Of a stretch of DNA of 64,000 nt, positions 49,691-62,957 are shown in pieces. Below the pieces are notes generated by a model that saw nothing but the letters and a program-made list of their open reading frames with translations, was not told the origin of the DNA and made no database searches. Positions within the stretch are counted from its first letter, which is position 1. Each line of letters begins with the position of its first letter. The position numbers and the translations under genes were made by a program. This stretch comes from Quercus robur. Its lineage: Eukaryota > Streptophyta > Magnoliopsida > Fagales > Fagaceae. The stretch lies in assembly GCF_932294415.1 (NCBI RefSeq), contig NC_065544.1:32149210-32213209 (forward strand), in the 5' to 3' direction.

Positions 49691-49897
49691 CTAGGTAAAG
49701 GAGGGGAAGAAGCAGTTCCTTCGTAGAGCATAGCTCCAAGACCAAGAAACAGCAAAGGTACCAATGCACCACCTGCGGCCTTTGAGTCCATAGGAAAAAA
49801 TGAAGTGGCCTCCAGACAGAGGAACGAGGTACCTTTGGTAGAGCAGGAGGTTGTATCAGGATAGAGGCACGCAAGGCAGGAGCTAGACCCTATGGGT

Positions 49898-51028
49898 CGA
49901 ATGGCAGAAATGTTGAAAGATTTGTAGTATGAGATTCGCCTCCTCAAAGAAGGCAGGACCCAAGAAATTAGGGATAACATCCACCCTATGGTCAACCAGG
50001 ATAGAGCCCAACCAGAGGGAGGGTCAGCAGTAGGAGGGGGAGCTAACCCCCAGTATCTCACGCTAGTAGATGTCAATGCCCTATTGGAACAAGAAAGGGA
50101 AAAGTTCTCGGGGGTCCCCAAGGAATTTTCTCAGGATCTCCCATTCCCACAAGAACTCCTTGGCAAGCCTTATCCTAAGGGATATGAACCCCCGAAGTTC
50201 CATCCTTTTGATGGAAGAAATGGAAGTGCTATAGAGCACGTGAGTAGGTTCATTCACACCATGGGCCCCTACGTAGGAGACAACAAGTTATGACTACGAG
50301 AGTTTGCTAAGTCCTTAGTGGACAGAGCATATACATGGTACACCACCCTGAGGCTTGGGTCCATCAAGACCCGGGATGAGATGATGGAGAGGTTTTGCAC
50401 AAAGTACTATCCAAGAGAAGACAAGGTCACTTGCCAAAGCCTTCAAATGGTACGATAGAGGCCTGGAGAGGATCCTGTCCGATTCATCAAAAGATTTGAA
50501 GATGTTTCCCTAGACTGTTACAGAGACCATGAAGAAAATGAGCTCGTGGAGACCTGCATATCCAACATGTTCTTTGATTATAGGCTTAACCTCAAAAATC
50601 TATGCATAACCCAGTTTGCTAAACTGCTGCAAAGAACTAGAAGGACCGCATAGATTATAAGGATAAAGAGAGTGCTAGTACCCCAGGCCATGACAACGTC
50701 AGTTGTAGAAAAAAGGAGGAGGTCTAAAGGAAAAATGGCTGAGGAACCACTTGTGATACCATGTATTGCAAAAGAATTGACTCCTGTTTTGGATAAATGG
50801 ATTGGAGATGGAATCGCCAGGCTATTTACTATAGCCAGGCCACCTACTGAAGAAGAAAGGAAGAACCTTTTGTTTTGCAGGATTCATAACTATGTCAAGT
50901 GCTCTACTAAGGACTGTTGGACCCTCCGTAGGCTCTTTCATAAGAAGTTTAGGGAGGGAACCCTAGAGCTCACTCAGAAGGAACTCGAAATGCAAAGGAA
51001 CCATTTACCCAGCCACAAGAGAAAGTGA
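49898..51028 (+). pseudogene. Tat element 2 gag (broken)
   Basis: The frame from MAEMLKDL (about 49,900) runs to MVNQDRAQPEGG (49,988). The conserved core has PPKFHPFDGRNGSAIEHVSRF, then DRAYTWYTTL and MERFCTKYYP. The C-terminal part (50,672-51,028) has PPTEEERKNLLFCRIHNYVKC with DCWTLRRLFHKK. Stops lie near 49,925, 50,292, 50,456 and 50,651. The longer parts share one frame. Confidence 0.85.
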
Positions 51029-54000
51029 GTGGTGGCTGTAGTAATCCATGGGAACCCGGCAGGGGCAGAAGAATCTGAAGGATACTTCCATCCAAACATA
51101 GTCAAGACCTTTCAGAAAAACCCTAAATTCAGAACACTATTCAATCAGCTGGGATTTGGGCCAAAAGCAAGAAGGATGGCCACAGAATCCCTCGTGAGTA
51201 TAGCAGCAGATTCAGGAGTAGAATGTTTCACGACAGAATCCCATGCCAGCTAAGCTTACTTGGAGACAACCAATGCAGTAACCTTCACTGATGAAGACAT
51301 GGAAGTTAAGCATCCAGATTATCGTAGACCCCTTTATCTAATGGCCAGCATAAGCGGTGTCCAAATCAGAAAAGCATTGGTAGACACTGGGCCATTACTC
51401 AACCTCATAACCCTGAGTACCTTGGAAGCCGTGGGCCTGATTGGCAGAAGGATCTTGGGGGCTCCCATAGAGATAACAAGGTTTGGAGGATCAGCAGAAT
51501 CAACTGAAGGATATGTGCAGCTAGCCATAAAGGTAGGCCCAATAGTAGCCTGACCAGATTTCATGTGATTAACTCAGAAGTTTCTTACTATATTCTGTTG
51601 GGACATCCATGGCTCCATAAGCATCGCCTTATTCCTTCCATGTACCATCAATGTGTTAAAGGGAGATTGAATGGGAGGCTCGTAAAGATCCCTGCCAACC
51701 ATAACCCTTTCAGCTAAGGAGAAGTGAACTTTGTGGAAACAATGTTTTACGATGAGTTGGAACCAGATGATGAAAGCCCTACGTCAGGGACCTTAGAAGC
51801 ACCTATGTTAGAGGAAGAAGAAGGAAGAGGTACCTATGACCTGAGGAGCCTCTTGGACAGAAAGAGGCAAAAGAGGGAGCCTAGCTCCTCAGGATCCCTA
51901 GAATGCGTGGTAGTACGGGAGCCTGGAGGAAGGTTAATTTATCGTTTATGAAGGTGCACGGGGCCTAAATGGATAATGCAGGAGGGTCCCAAACCACTGG
52001 ATTGTATGGTGGCTCAAGAAAAGAGCCTAGAGGAACCAGTCAAGGAAGCGTAAATTCAGCTTGAGGAGGAATTGGAAGGGATAAACTTGGGAGCTGAGCT
52101 AGGATCCCAGAAGCCTGTTCTCATTAGCAGTTAGTTGACAACATAAGAAAAGGAGCAGTTAGCGGCACTACTAAAAAAATATGTGGATGTGTTCACCTGG
52201 ACATATGATGAGATGCCCGGTCTAAATCCAGGACTGGTAGTCCATTCCTTCAATGTAGACCTGGGAGTCAAGCCAATAGTTCAATCAGCCAGGGTTTTTC
52301 ACACTGATGTAGAGGCTCAAATAACTCAAGAAGTTAAAAAGCTGTTGACAGCTGGTTTTATCGAGCCTATCCAACATCCCAAGTGGCTCTCTAACATAAT
52401 ACCCTTGAAGAAAAAGAATGGCCAAATTCGGTGTTGTGTGGATTTTCGCAATCTAAACAAAGCATGTCTAAAAGATGAGTTCCCCCTGCCTAACATCGAC
52501 CTTCTTGTAGATTTAGCTGCGGGAAACTCCATGTTTTCATTTATAGATGGATATAGTGGGTATAACCAAATCCGCATGGCCACCAGAGATGCAGAGAAGA
52601 CAACATTCAGGACCCCAATTGGAAACTTTTATTACACTGTGATGCTTTTTGGCCTTAAAAATGCAGGGGCCACATACCAGCAAACCATGACAGCTATCTT
52701 CCATGACATGATGCATAGGTAAATGGAGGACTATGTGGATGATATCGTGGTAAAGTCAAAGACTAGGACATGACACTTCTAGATACTTGAACAAGTTTTT
52801 GAAAGGTACAGAAAGTACAAGCTACGCATGAACCCTATGAAGTGTGCCTTCGGAGTATCTGATGGAAAATTTCTTGGTTTCCTAGTACATCACAGAGGCA
52901 TAAATGTAGATCCAGCCAAAGCCACAACCAGCGCAACAATGAAAAGACCTACAGCGATTAGAGAGCTCAAAAGTTTCCTAGGAAGGGTCTCCTACATTAG
53001 GAGGTTTGTGCCAGGATTAGCTTTGGTCACAAATGGTTTATCCAAACTGTTGAAAAAGGGGGTTGAGTTCACCTAGGGGACTGAGTAGCAAGAAGCCTTT
53101 TAGAGGATCCAGCATATTATGAATCATCTTCCCGCCCTATAGGCACCAGTATGTGGGCGGCCTCTGTTGCTATATTTGGCATCAAACTCCCAGGCTATAG
53201 GAGCCTTGCTAGCACAAGAAGACGATGATGGGAATGAGTAACCCATTTATTATGTGAGTAGGACACTTAAAGATACAGAGACCAGATACCCCATGATAGA
53301 AAGGGTGTGCCTAGTAGTTATCTACGCATCCCAAAGGCTAAAACGATACTTCTTAGCCCACCAGATCCTTTTGGTAACCAAGTCACATCCCATCAAGACA
53401 CTCCTATATCAACCTTTGTTAACGGGAAGGATAGCACAGTGGTTGGTTTTGCTCTCTCAATATGACATCGGCCTTAAGACCCTTAAGGCTGTTAAAAGCC
53501 AAGCCATAACAGATCTGCTAGCCTAGTTCCCAGGAAAAGAAGAATGTTCACTAAGCGAGGAGATCCCTGGGATAGTGGCGGTGGTGGAGCTTCCTAGAAA
53601 GAAGTGGACAATAAGGTTTGATGGGCTAGCAACAACAACTTCAAACAGGTTGGGGATTGTGCTAAGTTGCGAAGATGGGGATACCATGCCATTTTCTTTC
53701 AAGTTTGGATTTTCCTGTTCAAATAATGTTGCAGAGTACGAGGCATACTTCTTGATTGGGATGGCCATAGAACTTAGCATGGGAATAAAATATATAAGAC
53801 TTTTAGGAGACTCCAATCTTGTGGTCTCTTAGGTAAAGGGTGACTTTGCACTAAGAGAGCAGAGTTTGGCAGCCAACAGAACTTGGGCGCAAAAGCTGGA
53901 GTAGGAATTCCAGACCTTCAGTATGGAGTACGCCCAAAGGAGTAAGAACAGGTTCGTTGATGCATTAGCCACCCTAGGATCCTAAGTACCGTTCAAAGGA

Positions 54001-55685
54001 AGAAGTACTCTGATAAGAGTAAGTAAGCAGGAACATTCCATCATAGGGATCCTCAAAAAGATGTTCCCTGAAGAACCAGAGTAGCAAGATTGGAGAAATG
54101 CGGTAAAAGGAAAGATGAAAAAGTCAAGACATGGAGGAAGTATCAAGGAGCTAAAGGATAACACTTTGATAAAAAGGGAGCCATACAAGAGGCAGCTCGA
54201 AGGTATCCTATCTAGATGTATCAACGAGAAAGAAGGAAAGTTGAGATTGGAAGAATTACACAGCCAGATCTATGTGATTGTAGAAAAAATTAGCCCATAC
54301 AGAAGGATGCAGCGCATGGGGTACTATTGGCCAAATATGAACAAAAAGGTTGCAACTGTACAAGAGGAATGTCAAAAATGTCGACTTTCAGTGGACAAGG
54401 AATAAAGTTATGCTATATTTGTTACGGAAGACTAGAGGACCCCATTCATGGAATACTTGGCTTAAGGGACCTTACCAACTGATAGGACATTGGCCTACCT
54501 GCTCAAGAAACTCGCAGTCAGATACTTTTTGCAGAACGGGATCCTGTTCAGAAAAGGGTACACAGGGATCCCCTAAGATGCCTGGGACCTAGGGAAGCCA
54601 AAAAAGTAGTCAGGGAAGTCCATTCTGGTGACTGTGGAAGTTACCCGGGGAAAAGAAGACTCCATAAGTAGCTGTTCTAGTTGGGGTACTATTGGCCAAC
54701 AATGAAAAAGGACTCCAAGGAGCTGGTTAAAACATGTCATACATGCCAAGTACTTGGAGATGCAATTCATACCCATCCAAATGTGCTGCAAGATATGACA
54801 ACACCGTGGCCTTTCCACACTTGGGGGCTTGATCTTATAGGGCCTATAAACCCTCCCTCCAAGGGCCATATATGGATCCTGGTAGCCACCGAGTATTTTA
54901 CAAAATGGGTAAAGGCCATCCCTTTGAAAAAGGCCACTGGAGCAGCCATGGCAAACTTCATTCGAAAGCACATCATTACAAGGTTTGGGATCCCCAGGAG
55001 ATTGATCAGTGACAATGGGACCCCGTTCATAAACAAAGACATGAAAAACCTAACCGAGGCGTGTTACATCAAGCATAGAAGGTCTACACCGTACTATCCA
55101 CAAAGAAATGGTTAGGCTGAGGCTACTAATAGAGTGATAAAAAAGATCCTCAAAAAAATGAAACATGAATATAGGGAAAATGGAGTGACCACTTAATAGA
55201 TGTACTCTGGGCATGTAGGAGTTCTTTGAAAACATCCATAGGATTTTCACCATTTTTCCTAGTTTATGGGACAGAAGCCATCAGCCCCGTGGAGCTAGTC
55301 ATCCCTACACCAAGAGTAGTGGTTAAAGAAAGCCAAGAAGGAATAGATGACACAAATAGTGAAAGAAGGTTGGCGGATCTGGAGGGGTTAGAAGAAGAAA
55401 GAAAAGTGGCCAGAGGGAGAAGCCAAAGGTACTAGCAGAGGATGGCTAAGGCATATGCACAGACGGTACACCCAAGAGCCTTCATGGAGGGGCATCTAGT
55501 GTTAAGAGCAGCAGAACATGTAAGGAAAAAATGTCCCAGGACTCTCCAAATTTACCCCGAAATGGGAAGGGCCCTACATCATCAGGAAAGCCCATGATAG
55601 CGGTTATTATTACCTCACAAAGGAAGATGGGGTGGTCCTGACAGATCCTATAAATGGGAAGTGGCTGAAACAGTATTACGCGTGA
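51029..55685 (+). pseudogene. Tat element 2 pol: protease, RT, two RNases H, integrase (broken)
   Basis: Protease has ALVDTGPLLNLI near 51,390. RT (52,183-52,790) has CCVDFRNLNKACLKDEFP and the catalytic YVDDIVVKSK just after a stop at about 52,720. RNase H has YYVSRTLKDTETRYP. The archaeal-type RNase H (53,600-53,980) keeps RFDG, VAEYEAY, GDSNLV and VDALAT. Integrase has VATEYFTKW, where the first catalytic Asp would be (here Glu), then LISDNG and, past a stop at about 55,110, AEATN. Two zinc-binding-like modules precede it, ending CQKC (about 54,390) and CHTCQ (about 54,740). The C-terminus GKWLKQYYA ends at 55,685. Frames change near 51,600-51,700, 54,410-54,680 and 55,140-55,220. Confidence 0.9.
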
Positions 55686-56557
55686 AAGGGGGAAATTTCA
55701 GTACACCATGACCTTTTTTTGCCAGCTCCCCAATCTGCTAAGTGTTTCATCACTTTTTATTTTATTTTTTTTATGTCATGAATTTTGTTTAAGTTCCCTT
55801 TTGTTTAGGAACCCATGGTAGAAGGACATTTTATGATCCTTACTATCTTTGTCGAACCTTTTGTGTTCCTTAGTATGGTAACTATGCTATTTTTCAATGA
55901 AATTTCTTTTTTCCTTATTCTTTTTTTCTGTACTACAACTAAGATGTATAATTACAAAGTATTACATAATCCGAATGTAGGCAAGTTTGGGAGGGGTACT
56001 TGGGGCAACACAAAAAAAAGGGGGAAGGAGAACCTTAGTGTATGACCTAGGACTTATACTACAATTAGTTCAAGTACATGACCTGGGACCACAGGCAGAA
56101 ATAAGCACCTGGGATACCTAGCCCAGTACTTGTCCAAAAGGGTCCGCCTGGTTCATGACTTGGGACTTCTTCTCAAAAAAAAAAAAAAAGAAGAGGAAAA
56201 CATCCAATGTACCCAGTTCAGTACCCGCGCATCACACAACTACTAGGGTACTTGGTCCAGGACCTACTGCAAAAACTTGTAGGGACCATGGCTCAGGACT
56301 CAGTTCAAAAAAAAAAAAAAAAAAAAGAGAAGAGAAGCAACAAAATAAAGAGTAGAGTGAATAGATCTACATACTACTAAAGCTAGAAGTAGTCTTAAAG
56401 AGAAAACATGCCCACATTGCCAAAAAAAAGAAGAAGTAATGTTCAAAAGCAAGAAGTAGAGATAAACTTATACAGCCTCAATTGTCTAAAAACAAAAGAG
56501 GGGAAACTAATACATTTGAAAAAAAAAAAAAAAAAAGGAGCAGGAGTAAGCAAGGAG
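55686..56557. other. Non-coding part of Tat element 2, with degenerate short repeats
   Basis: Lies between pol and the antisense gene, like the 81-bp array of element 1. Words such as CATGACCTGGGAC recur (about 56,040-56,320) with changes, and A runs separate them. It contains no credible gene. Confidence 0.55.
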
Positions 56558-59500
56558 CTAAGGTAGAAAACCAGCTAGCAAAAAGCTTTCTAGGCAAATG
56601 GCAGGAACAATTGAGGAAGAAAGAACTTGCTGCCTTTTAACTTTCAAGTCCTGCAACGCCTTGTGAGCACAAACTAAAGTCTCCTTAGCAGCAGCAATTT
56701 TAGCATCGAGATTCCTGGAGGCCTGTCTCTGGAATAGCATGTGGGCCAAGGAATGCAAATACTCTAGCAAGAAGGATATATTGAATTTGGCTTCTATGAT
56801 ATCATGCACCACTCCCCTCCATTCCAAAAACTTCTCCTCGGATAAGGAGTCAAGAGAGGAATCCCTCAAAGAGATCAACACAGCACATAACACAACTTCA
56901 TCAGGATGTTGCCCATAAATACACCTCCCTTGAACCCATTGGTGAAGTCCCCATGGATTTTGAACAACCCTTCCAACAATGGTAGACCTTCAACGGGCAC
57001 AGAGAATCTTAGGAAATGGCCAAAGGGAGGCCTAAAACTATGAAAATGGATCGCAGGGAGGCTGTTGAACTCCAAGGAATCAAAGCCGAACAAGAAAGCA
57101 GGGAGCCCTGAGCTAGGATCTAAGATAGCCACCCCTGGAGCTTCCTCCATTGTCATGTCTTCGCTTTCAGGAATTAAAGAACCTTTGACCCTCTAGATGG
57201 TTTGGGGGATCCCTACCCGAGCTTCAACGACTTGGACACTGGGAGCAGTTTCCCCAACTACCTCAGTAACTACAGGCTCAACACCTGCAAAAGTAGACAA
57301 AGTCAGAAAGGGGAAAGAAGAAAAGAAAATATATAAAATTGGGAGAGTTAGAGAAAGCTAAAGAACTAGTATCAACTTCCAGTGGCTAAATCTCCTTCTC
57401 TTGCTCCTCTGACTTCCTGGAGAACTCAGTGAAGGAGCACACAGCACGTTGAAGAAAAGGTGAGGAAACTTTGGCAAAATTGCTAAAGGAAGGGAAGGAT
57501 ATCGGGGGCTTCACCATAGAAGGAAAAGGTATGGGAGACGTATGGAAGAGAGGGAGGAAAGAGTTGAACCAAAAAAAAAAAAAGAGGAGGAATGGGGAAA
57601 TATAATGATAATGAGTAATTCGCACCTTCAGAACCCTCTAATTCCAAAGAAGGGTCGGCCTTAGGAATAGATTAGGCACTGGTTTGGCCTAAAAAAAAAA
57701 AAAGGAAGAGAAAATAAGAACTCTCAGGAAGAAAGGATAAGAGAGATAAAATTTAAGCATTAATAAAGAGTGGATGAGGCTCACTTGCTTGTATGGATGA
57801 AGGCACACCCCTCAAGGACTTCTTGCTCAACGTAGGCTCAATCATAGGCTCAAGTGACACAGTTTTGGTAAGATTGGGTGTCTACACAGACTTGGAATCT
57901 TGGGGGATGGAAGGTTGAGAAGCTTCAGGGTACTGAACAACTAGGGGAGCAGAAGGTAGAGTGGGCTGGGCATCCTTCATTGCCTGCTTGACTTCCTTGG
58001 CCACATCACCACTAGGGGGCTCCTTTTCCATGCCTAGGGGAACAACAGATGGAGCTGTCATCACTTCTTTCACCAGAGTCTCACTAGTCGTGAGAGGAGG
58101 TACCTCAACTTGTAAAAGAAAAAGAAGGGTATGTGGCAGAACATCACAAAATGCATAGGAACACAGCACTGAAAAGGAATGAAAGCAAGCAGTAAAAGGC
58201 ACAAATGGAAGAAGGTCGTACCACATCATTACCAGATGACTAACTCTTGTCTCTTTTAGGGTCTGACTTATGTTTAGACTGTAAGAGAGGAAGACCATTC
58301 ATTAGTTAAAAGAGAGAGGGAGAGACACAACAAGAACAATGAACTACTACAAATAAAAGAGAGAAGAAGGAAAGAAGCCTTGCCCTTCTCTCTCTCTCTC
58401 TACAAATTCTTCAATGGTTTTTTGTCTACTACGGGTACTCCCAGAGGGTTCTAAGGGAGACTGGGGTATGAAATCAAAGGACCCCAAAGAACCTTGGGTT
58501 GAGGAACTCACAGGAACTTAAAAGAGAGAAGACTCTACATTAGTCTTCACTTAGATCTTTGGGATTAGGGGGTGGCCAACTTCCTTTCCAATTGTAAAGG
58601 GATCCACTCTCTCGAGTTCCTCAGAAATGACCAACTATTTCTGGGATTTTGCGGTCTTCCTTTTCTTAGTCTCAGGACCAACTTCAGTTCCCTCAGCACT
58701 TTCTTCAAGCTCAACTCTCTTGACAACTTCTTGTTTGATCTTTTTCTCTTTACCTTTACTTATAGGAGTGGCAGCACCAATTGCCTCTATTGCCCCTCTC
58801 TTGATTGGCACACTAGAAGAGGTACCCACAATAAGGTCACACCTTGACCAAGCCTCAGGAAAATCTTGCGCATAACATACTCAACCACCCCTAGAAGCAT
58901 TCCACTCCACAAATCTTGTCTTGCTACTTATGGCAGTAGATTGGCCAACAGTAGGGAGGGTCAGGTGTCTGTTGGAGGTAGGGGCAAAGAGAATACTAGG
59001 ATCAGAAAGCCTCCCAATCTTACCAGAACCAATGTAGTCCGAGAAGGACTTCTGAACTCTTTTCTAGTAACTAGCAAAGCCACTAGAAGTAAAGACTCCT
59101 CTCTAAGAGTTTGGCACCACAAACTGGGAGCTCTTTCGCGACCAGTAAGAAAAGGCCTGGAGCCTTAGGAAAGGATCCAGAGAAGGGAGTGAAGGTACTA
59201 TATCTTTAAACATTGGTGGGATGTCCTAATCAAAGCCAAATTGCTGAAGTACCCGGTGTGTCGAGTAGTGGGTGTACCTAGGACCACTTGACGAGGGCAT
59301 TGGAAGCCATGAGGGACTGATATAAGCCAAGTACGCTAAGCTGCTTTCGTCCCCATGATGCAAATCAAACATATTCCTTGGAGAGTTAAGAAAAGAGGCC
59401 AACACAGAGTTATAGGCGAACCTAGGGTTGAACTCCCAAGGAGAACGCCAACTCAAGTGCCCTACTTGATCAAACAACTCAACCAAATTGAGGCTACCAC

Positions 59501-60636
59501 CTTTCAAGTTGGCCCAACGAAAAATGCTAGGATGGCTATCAGTAGAACTACCACACAGACCCTTAATCACATCCGGGGATCCTTTGAATTTATCTTTTAC
59601 AAATTTCAAACTTCTGCACTTAGCCAAAGTAACAAAAGAGTGATCCCACATGAATACTTGGAGAATGGCACAGTGAAGGGACATAGTGATAACATAGCAA
59701 GAATCGCCCTTGACTTCATCTCCATGAAGCAAGTCTAATTGGGAGTAAACATGGCCTAGGAACATGGGGGCTAAAGGATACTGAGAACCCCGGGCCAGTC
59801 TAATTGCCAAAGGAAAGAAAATGGACTTAATTTTGTACCTGGGGAACTCACTGAATAAAAACTTATTGAGCCAAAGTGCCAAGATCCCAACTTGCCTAAC
59901 TGCCTTGTCCTTCTCTTGAGAAAGGTTCATGACCTACTTGCCCATTCTGGCCAATTTCCCACTAGGAGAAGCAGTACACTCGCCAAAATGGCTGAATAGT
60001 TTGTCTTCCACTTCAAGATTTTTAGCTAGAAAGACTGATATCGAAAGGATTCTCTTCACCAAACACAGGGAGGAGGAAGTTATTGACCACATCCTCCAAG
60101 GTGATAGTGAGCTCACCAACGGAAAAGAAAAAGGAGTAAAGAGAAGGGCACCAATGGCGTACCAAGTGTTTAAGGCCCTTGGCATCTCTAAAACTTTCAA
60201 GGTTCCTGGAAATTGCTACTGATTTCAGAATCTCGATGCGCTCCAGACAACTAACAAATTCACCATCGGAAAGCTCCCTATCCACCCAAATAGGCCAACC
60301 GGTGATCTTCCCCGGAACGAAGTCAAAGAAAATAGGAACCGCCTCTTGAGATCCCCACCTAATCTGGAGATCTAAAATCCCCCTTGGATCTAGAACTTGG
60401 GCAGAACTGGCGAACCCCAACTGGCCGAAGAACACCTAAGTGTGAGGGGAATGAGGGGCATCACCGTGAGACACCTAAGGAAAAAACAGGCTAGGGGTGT
60501 ACTAGGGGTCCTGTAAAGGGAAAGCTAGGCACTCCATGACCTCCTGTGTCTCACCCTGTGCAAACCCAAAGGAGCTTTCACCCTTAGAAGGATTGGGAGT
60601 GCGCTCCCTCCTTTTTCGTGAGGAAGAAGAAGCCAT
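56558..60636 (-). pseudogene. Antisense cargo gene: plant mobile domain (PMD) protein, broken
   Basis: The start is ATG at 60,636, giving MASSSSRKRRERTPNPS. The frame has TAG stops at 60,502, 60,475 and 60,436, then VFFGQLGFAS. PMD follows (60,435-59,226): WPIWVDRELSDG, VGELTITLEDVVNNFLLPVFG, a frame change near 60,000, LALWLNKFLFSEFP, IFFPLAIRLARGSQ, PMFLGHVYSQLDLL and WANLKGGSLN. The family (PF10536) also includes host MAIN and MAIL proteins. Downstream (58,829-56,558) is a Lys/Arg-rich, NLS-like stretch (KGKEKKIKQEVVKR), then FGFDSLEFNSLPAIHFHSFR and a helical end (DAKIAAAKETLVCAHKALQDLKVKRQ). It is antisense to the retrotransposon. Introns are likely but could not be fixed. The protein cannot be made as it stands. 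Confidence 0.8.
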
Positions 60637-61186
60637 GGAACGACAAATGCATTGAGAAATAAAGAAGACAAAGGAGTGAAGAACACAGAAGAAGAAACAG
60701 GGAAACCAAATGATTGTAAGAAAGGTGATGAGTTTGGAAAAGAAGGTCTCTGAAAAGTGAAAAGAAAGTATGAAGTGATTACAATAATGGCGCAAAGAGC
60801 AATTGGAGAAGACGATGTATGGAAAGGCGCGCCAGTTGCCAAAATTTAATTTTTAAATAGAAGAGTTATTGGCAGTTATTAATGGGAGTTACAGGAAAAG
60901 TGAGAAGTGGGTGGGGGAATTTTCACTCCAACATTCAACTGCCACATTCCGTGCAAAAGGGGGGGAGGGGGGGTTACAAAAAAAGAAGAAAAAAAAAAAG
61001 GAAAGAAGTGCAACACGCAAAGAAAACCAGGATACCTAAAAGTAGCGAGAAAGACAGGACCCTGAAGGAAGAAGAGGAGGGACCCTAAGGTTAATTAAAA
61101 TAGTGAAGAAAGAATTCCTACAGAAATTAAGGCTTTGGTCTACTTACGCGTGGACTGCAGGTAACCCACGAGCTCGGGGGGCTAAA

Positions 61187-62544
61187 TGTTGAGGTCTAAA
61201 AAAAGTCACAATATTGCACCAAGGCCCAAAAAGGCACAGGGAGTTGAACTCCATGAAGAAAATAAAAGACTTGAGTTCGCAATAAAGAAAAAAAGATGGT
61301 AGGCCCAACTCCATTAAGGGGTTTAAGGAAGAACCCTGACCCACGAATGGATAAGCCTTAGAATTCATGAAACAAAGGAAAGAAGAAAAAAGTCCAGTAA
61401 GGATAGAAATCACTAGGGAGCCTAGTGGTAAGAACTGGGCTGGGATACCCAGGGACTGCCAAGGGCTCGGGATCCTTGGGACGTGCAGCATAGTCAGGAT
61501 AAGATTAAGATAGCTCAAAAGGAGTGCCAAGAAAACACAAGGAATGAGAACAGATACGTCCCTATTAGCCACCCAATGATGCAGAAAGAAACCAGAAAGC
61601 TTGGAAACCAATAATTCATGTACAAAGAGTTGGTATCTCGAGGAACCCAGAAAGAAGAACCATGAAGGGAAGTAGCTGGGAAGACTTTCAACCTGGCAGG
61701 AAGGAATCAGCTCACTTGGGAAAAATGACAAAAGGAAAGGCAGCTAAAAGCTGAGTTTGAAAAAGGTGAGAGATCTTGAAGGAAAAAGGACCAAAAGGTC
61801 AGCTCTTTAAGGGCACCCCGGAATGGAAAGTCAGCAGGAGACTTTTGGGGAAGAAGCAACAAAATGAGAAAATTATGAGAAATAAGGAAGGGACTAGCCA
61901 CCAATGTTGCTGGCACAACATTGGTTCTGGTACCCAGGAGAGCAAATGGAGGGAATCAATAGTACCCCAGAACTCTAGGATGACGCTATAAAAGGAGGAA
62001 GCAGCCATTAGTGAAGGGGATCCAAAAACAGTGAATTAGAGTAGAATAATTGAGAAAACTCTAATAGAATTCAAAGAAAGTAAGAAAAGAGAGGGAAATA
62101 CCGCCCGATATCCTTAAACAGCCACTAGAAAATACACTTAGATTTAAAGGGATTCAGACTTTGCAAGTCATAGAGGCCTAAAGAGCCATTTAAGTCTGTG
62201 ATTTTTGAACTTATTTGGACCTTATGATACGTCCTAGTGAGCATGATGTATTACACAATTGAGAAATTAATGAAATATTACACAGTATCTTAAGGACCCC
62301 TAACGTTTACTTTGTGTCTTCCTCTATCGCATTGTCCCTTTATTGTTTCTTGTTGTTCAATGCATATATTTCTTGTTTGCTAGTATGTATGTGTTGTAGG
62401 ATTCCTACTCTATGCACCATCTGGTTCGTAATCAGCCCATTTAACTGTGGTGAACCAAGCCCAGTCCCTTAAAACAACAAATAAGAGGACCCAAGGTTCT
62501 TGTGTCTACTTGGGCCTTGGTATTGTCCAAAAAGGACCCTCACA
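61187..62544 (+). repeat. 3' LTR of Tat element 2
   Basis: 1358 bp, matching 48,306-49,669 with point differences and a missing G run. It has the same TATAAAA box (about 61,988). Confidence 0.93.
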
Positions 62545-62690
62545 CGTGTAAAGCATTTAAATAAAGCTTAGAAGCAAGGACATGGAAAAATCTCCTGTGT
62601 CTATGTCAAACACAGAGTATGTTGCAGACACAATTGCATGCTACAATTGCATGCGAAGAGGAAAAAGTATAAGTACGTATCTATACTATT
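62545..62690 (+). repeat. Second copy of the ERV1 3' flank, right part
   Basis: Resumes the copy of 16,730-16,870 after Tat element 2: GCAAGGACAT, CTCCTGTGTCTATGTC, ACACAATTGCATG. Similarity fades at about 62,690. A local TACAATTGCATG duplication at about 62,630-62,655 is seen only here. Confidence 0.8.
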
Positions 62691-62957
62691 TATAACAAGA
62701 TTTTCCTTTTTGAATTGGACTTTTTTGTAGTTCAGAAATACTGTTGCATCCAATGTTTAATGAATGAAAATAATTGAGGATAAAGCAGTAAAAATACATC
62801 TATTAACACCCCTAAAAAAATGTCTGACTATTGCACTCTCCCATCAGTTTACAAATTGAAATTTAAATGTTCAGTCTTCCACTCTTTTACAATTTCGAAT
62901 TTCCTCTTATCATCAAGAAGTTACAATGTTGTCCAATATCTATCCTCAAGTCTCCTG

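Larger units (their letters stand above)
48301..62549 (+). mobile_element. Tat-type Ty3/gypsy element 2 with antisense PMD gene
   Basis: LTRs lie at 48,306-49,669 and 61,187-62,544. Flanking 5-mers are TATGT (48,301-48,305) and CGTGT (62,545-62,549). The undisturbed copy of the target at 16.7 kb reads CATGT, so each side has one mutation from a CATGT duplication. Inside: primer site, gag, protease, RT, RNase H, archaeal-type RNase H, integrase, a non-coding stretch, an antisense gene with a plant mobile domain, and a purine tract (AGCTCGGGGGG) before the 3' LTR. It is 14.2 kb long. All proteins are broken. Confidence 0.93.

Noticed and set aside
47948-62690. Processed ERV1 pseudogene
   Set aside because: No ERV1 exon sequence and no poly(A) tail in the second copy; only the 3' flank is shared.
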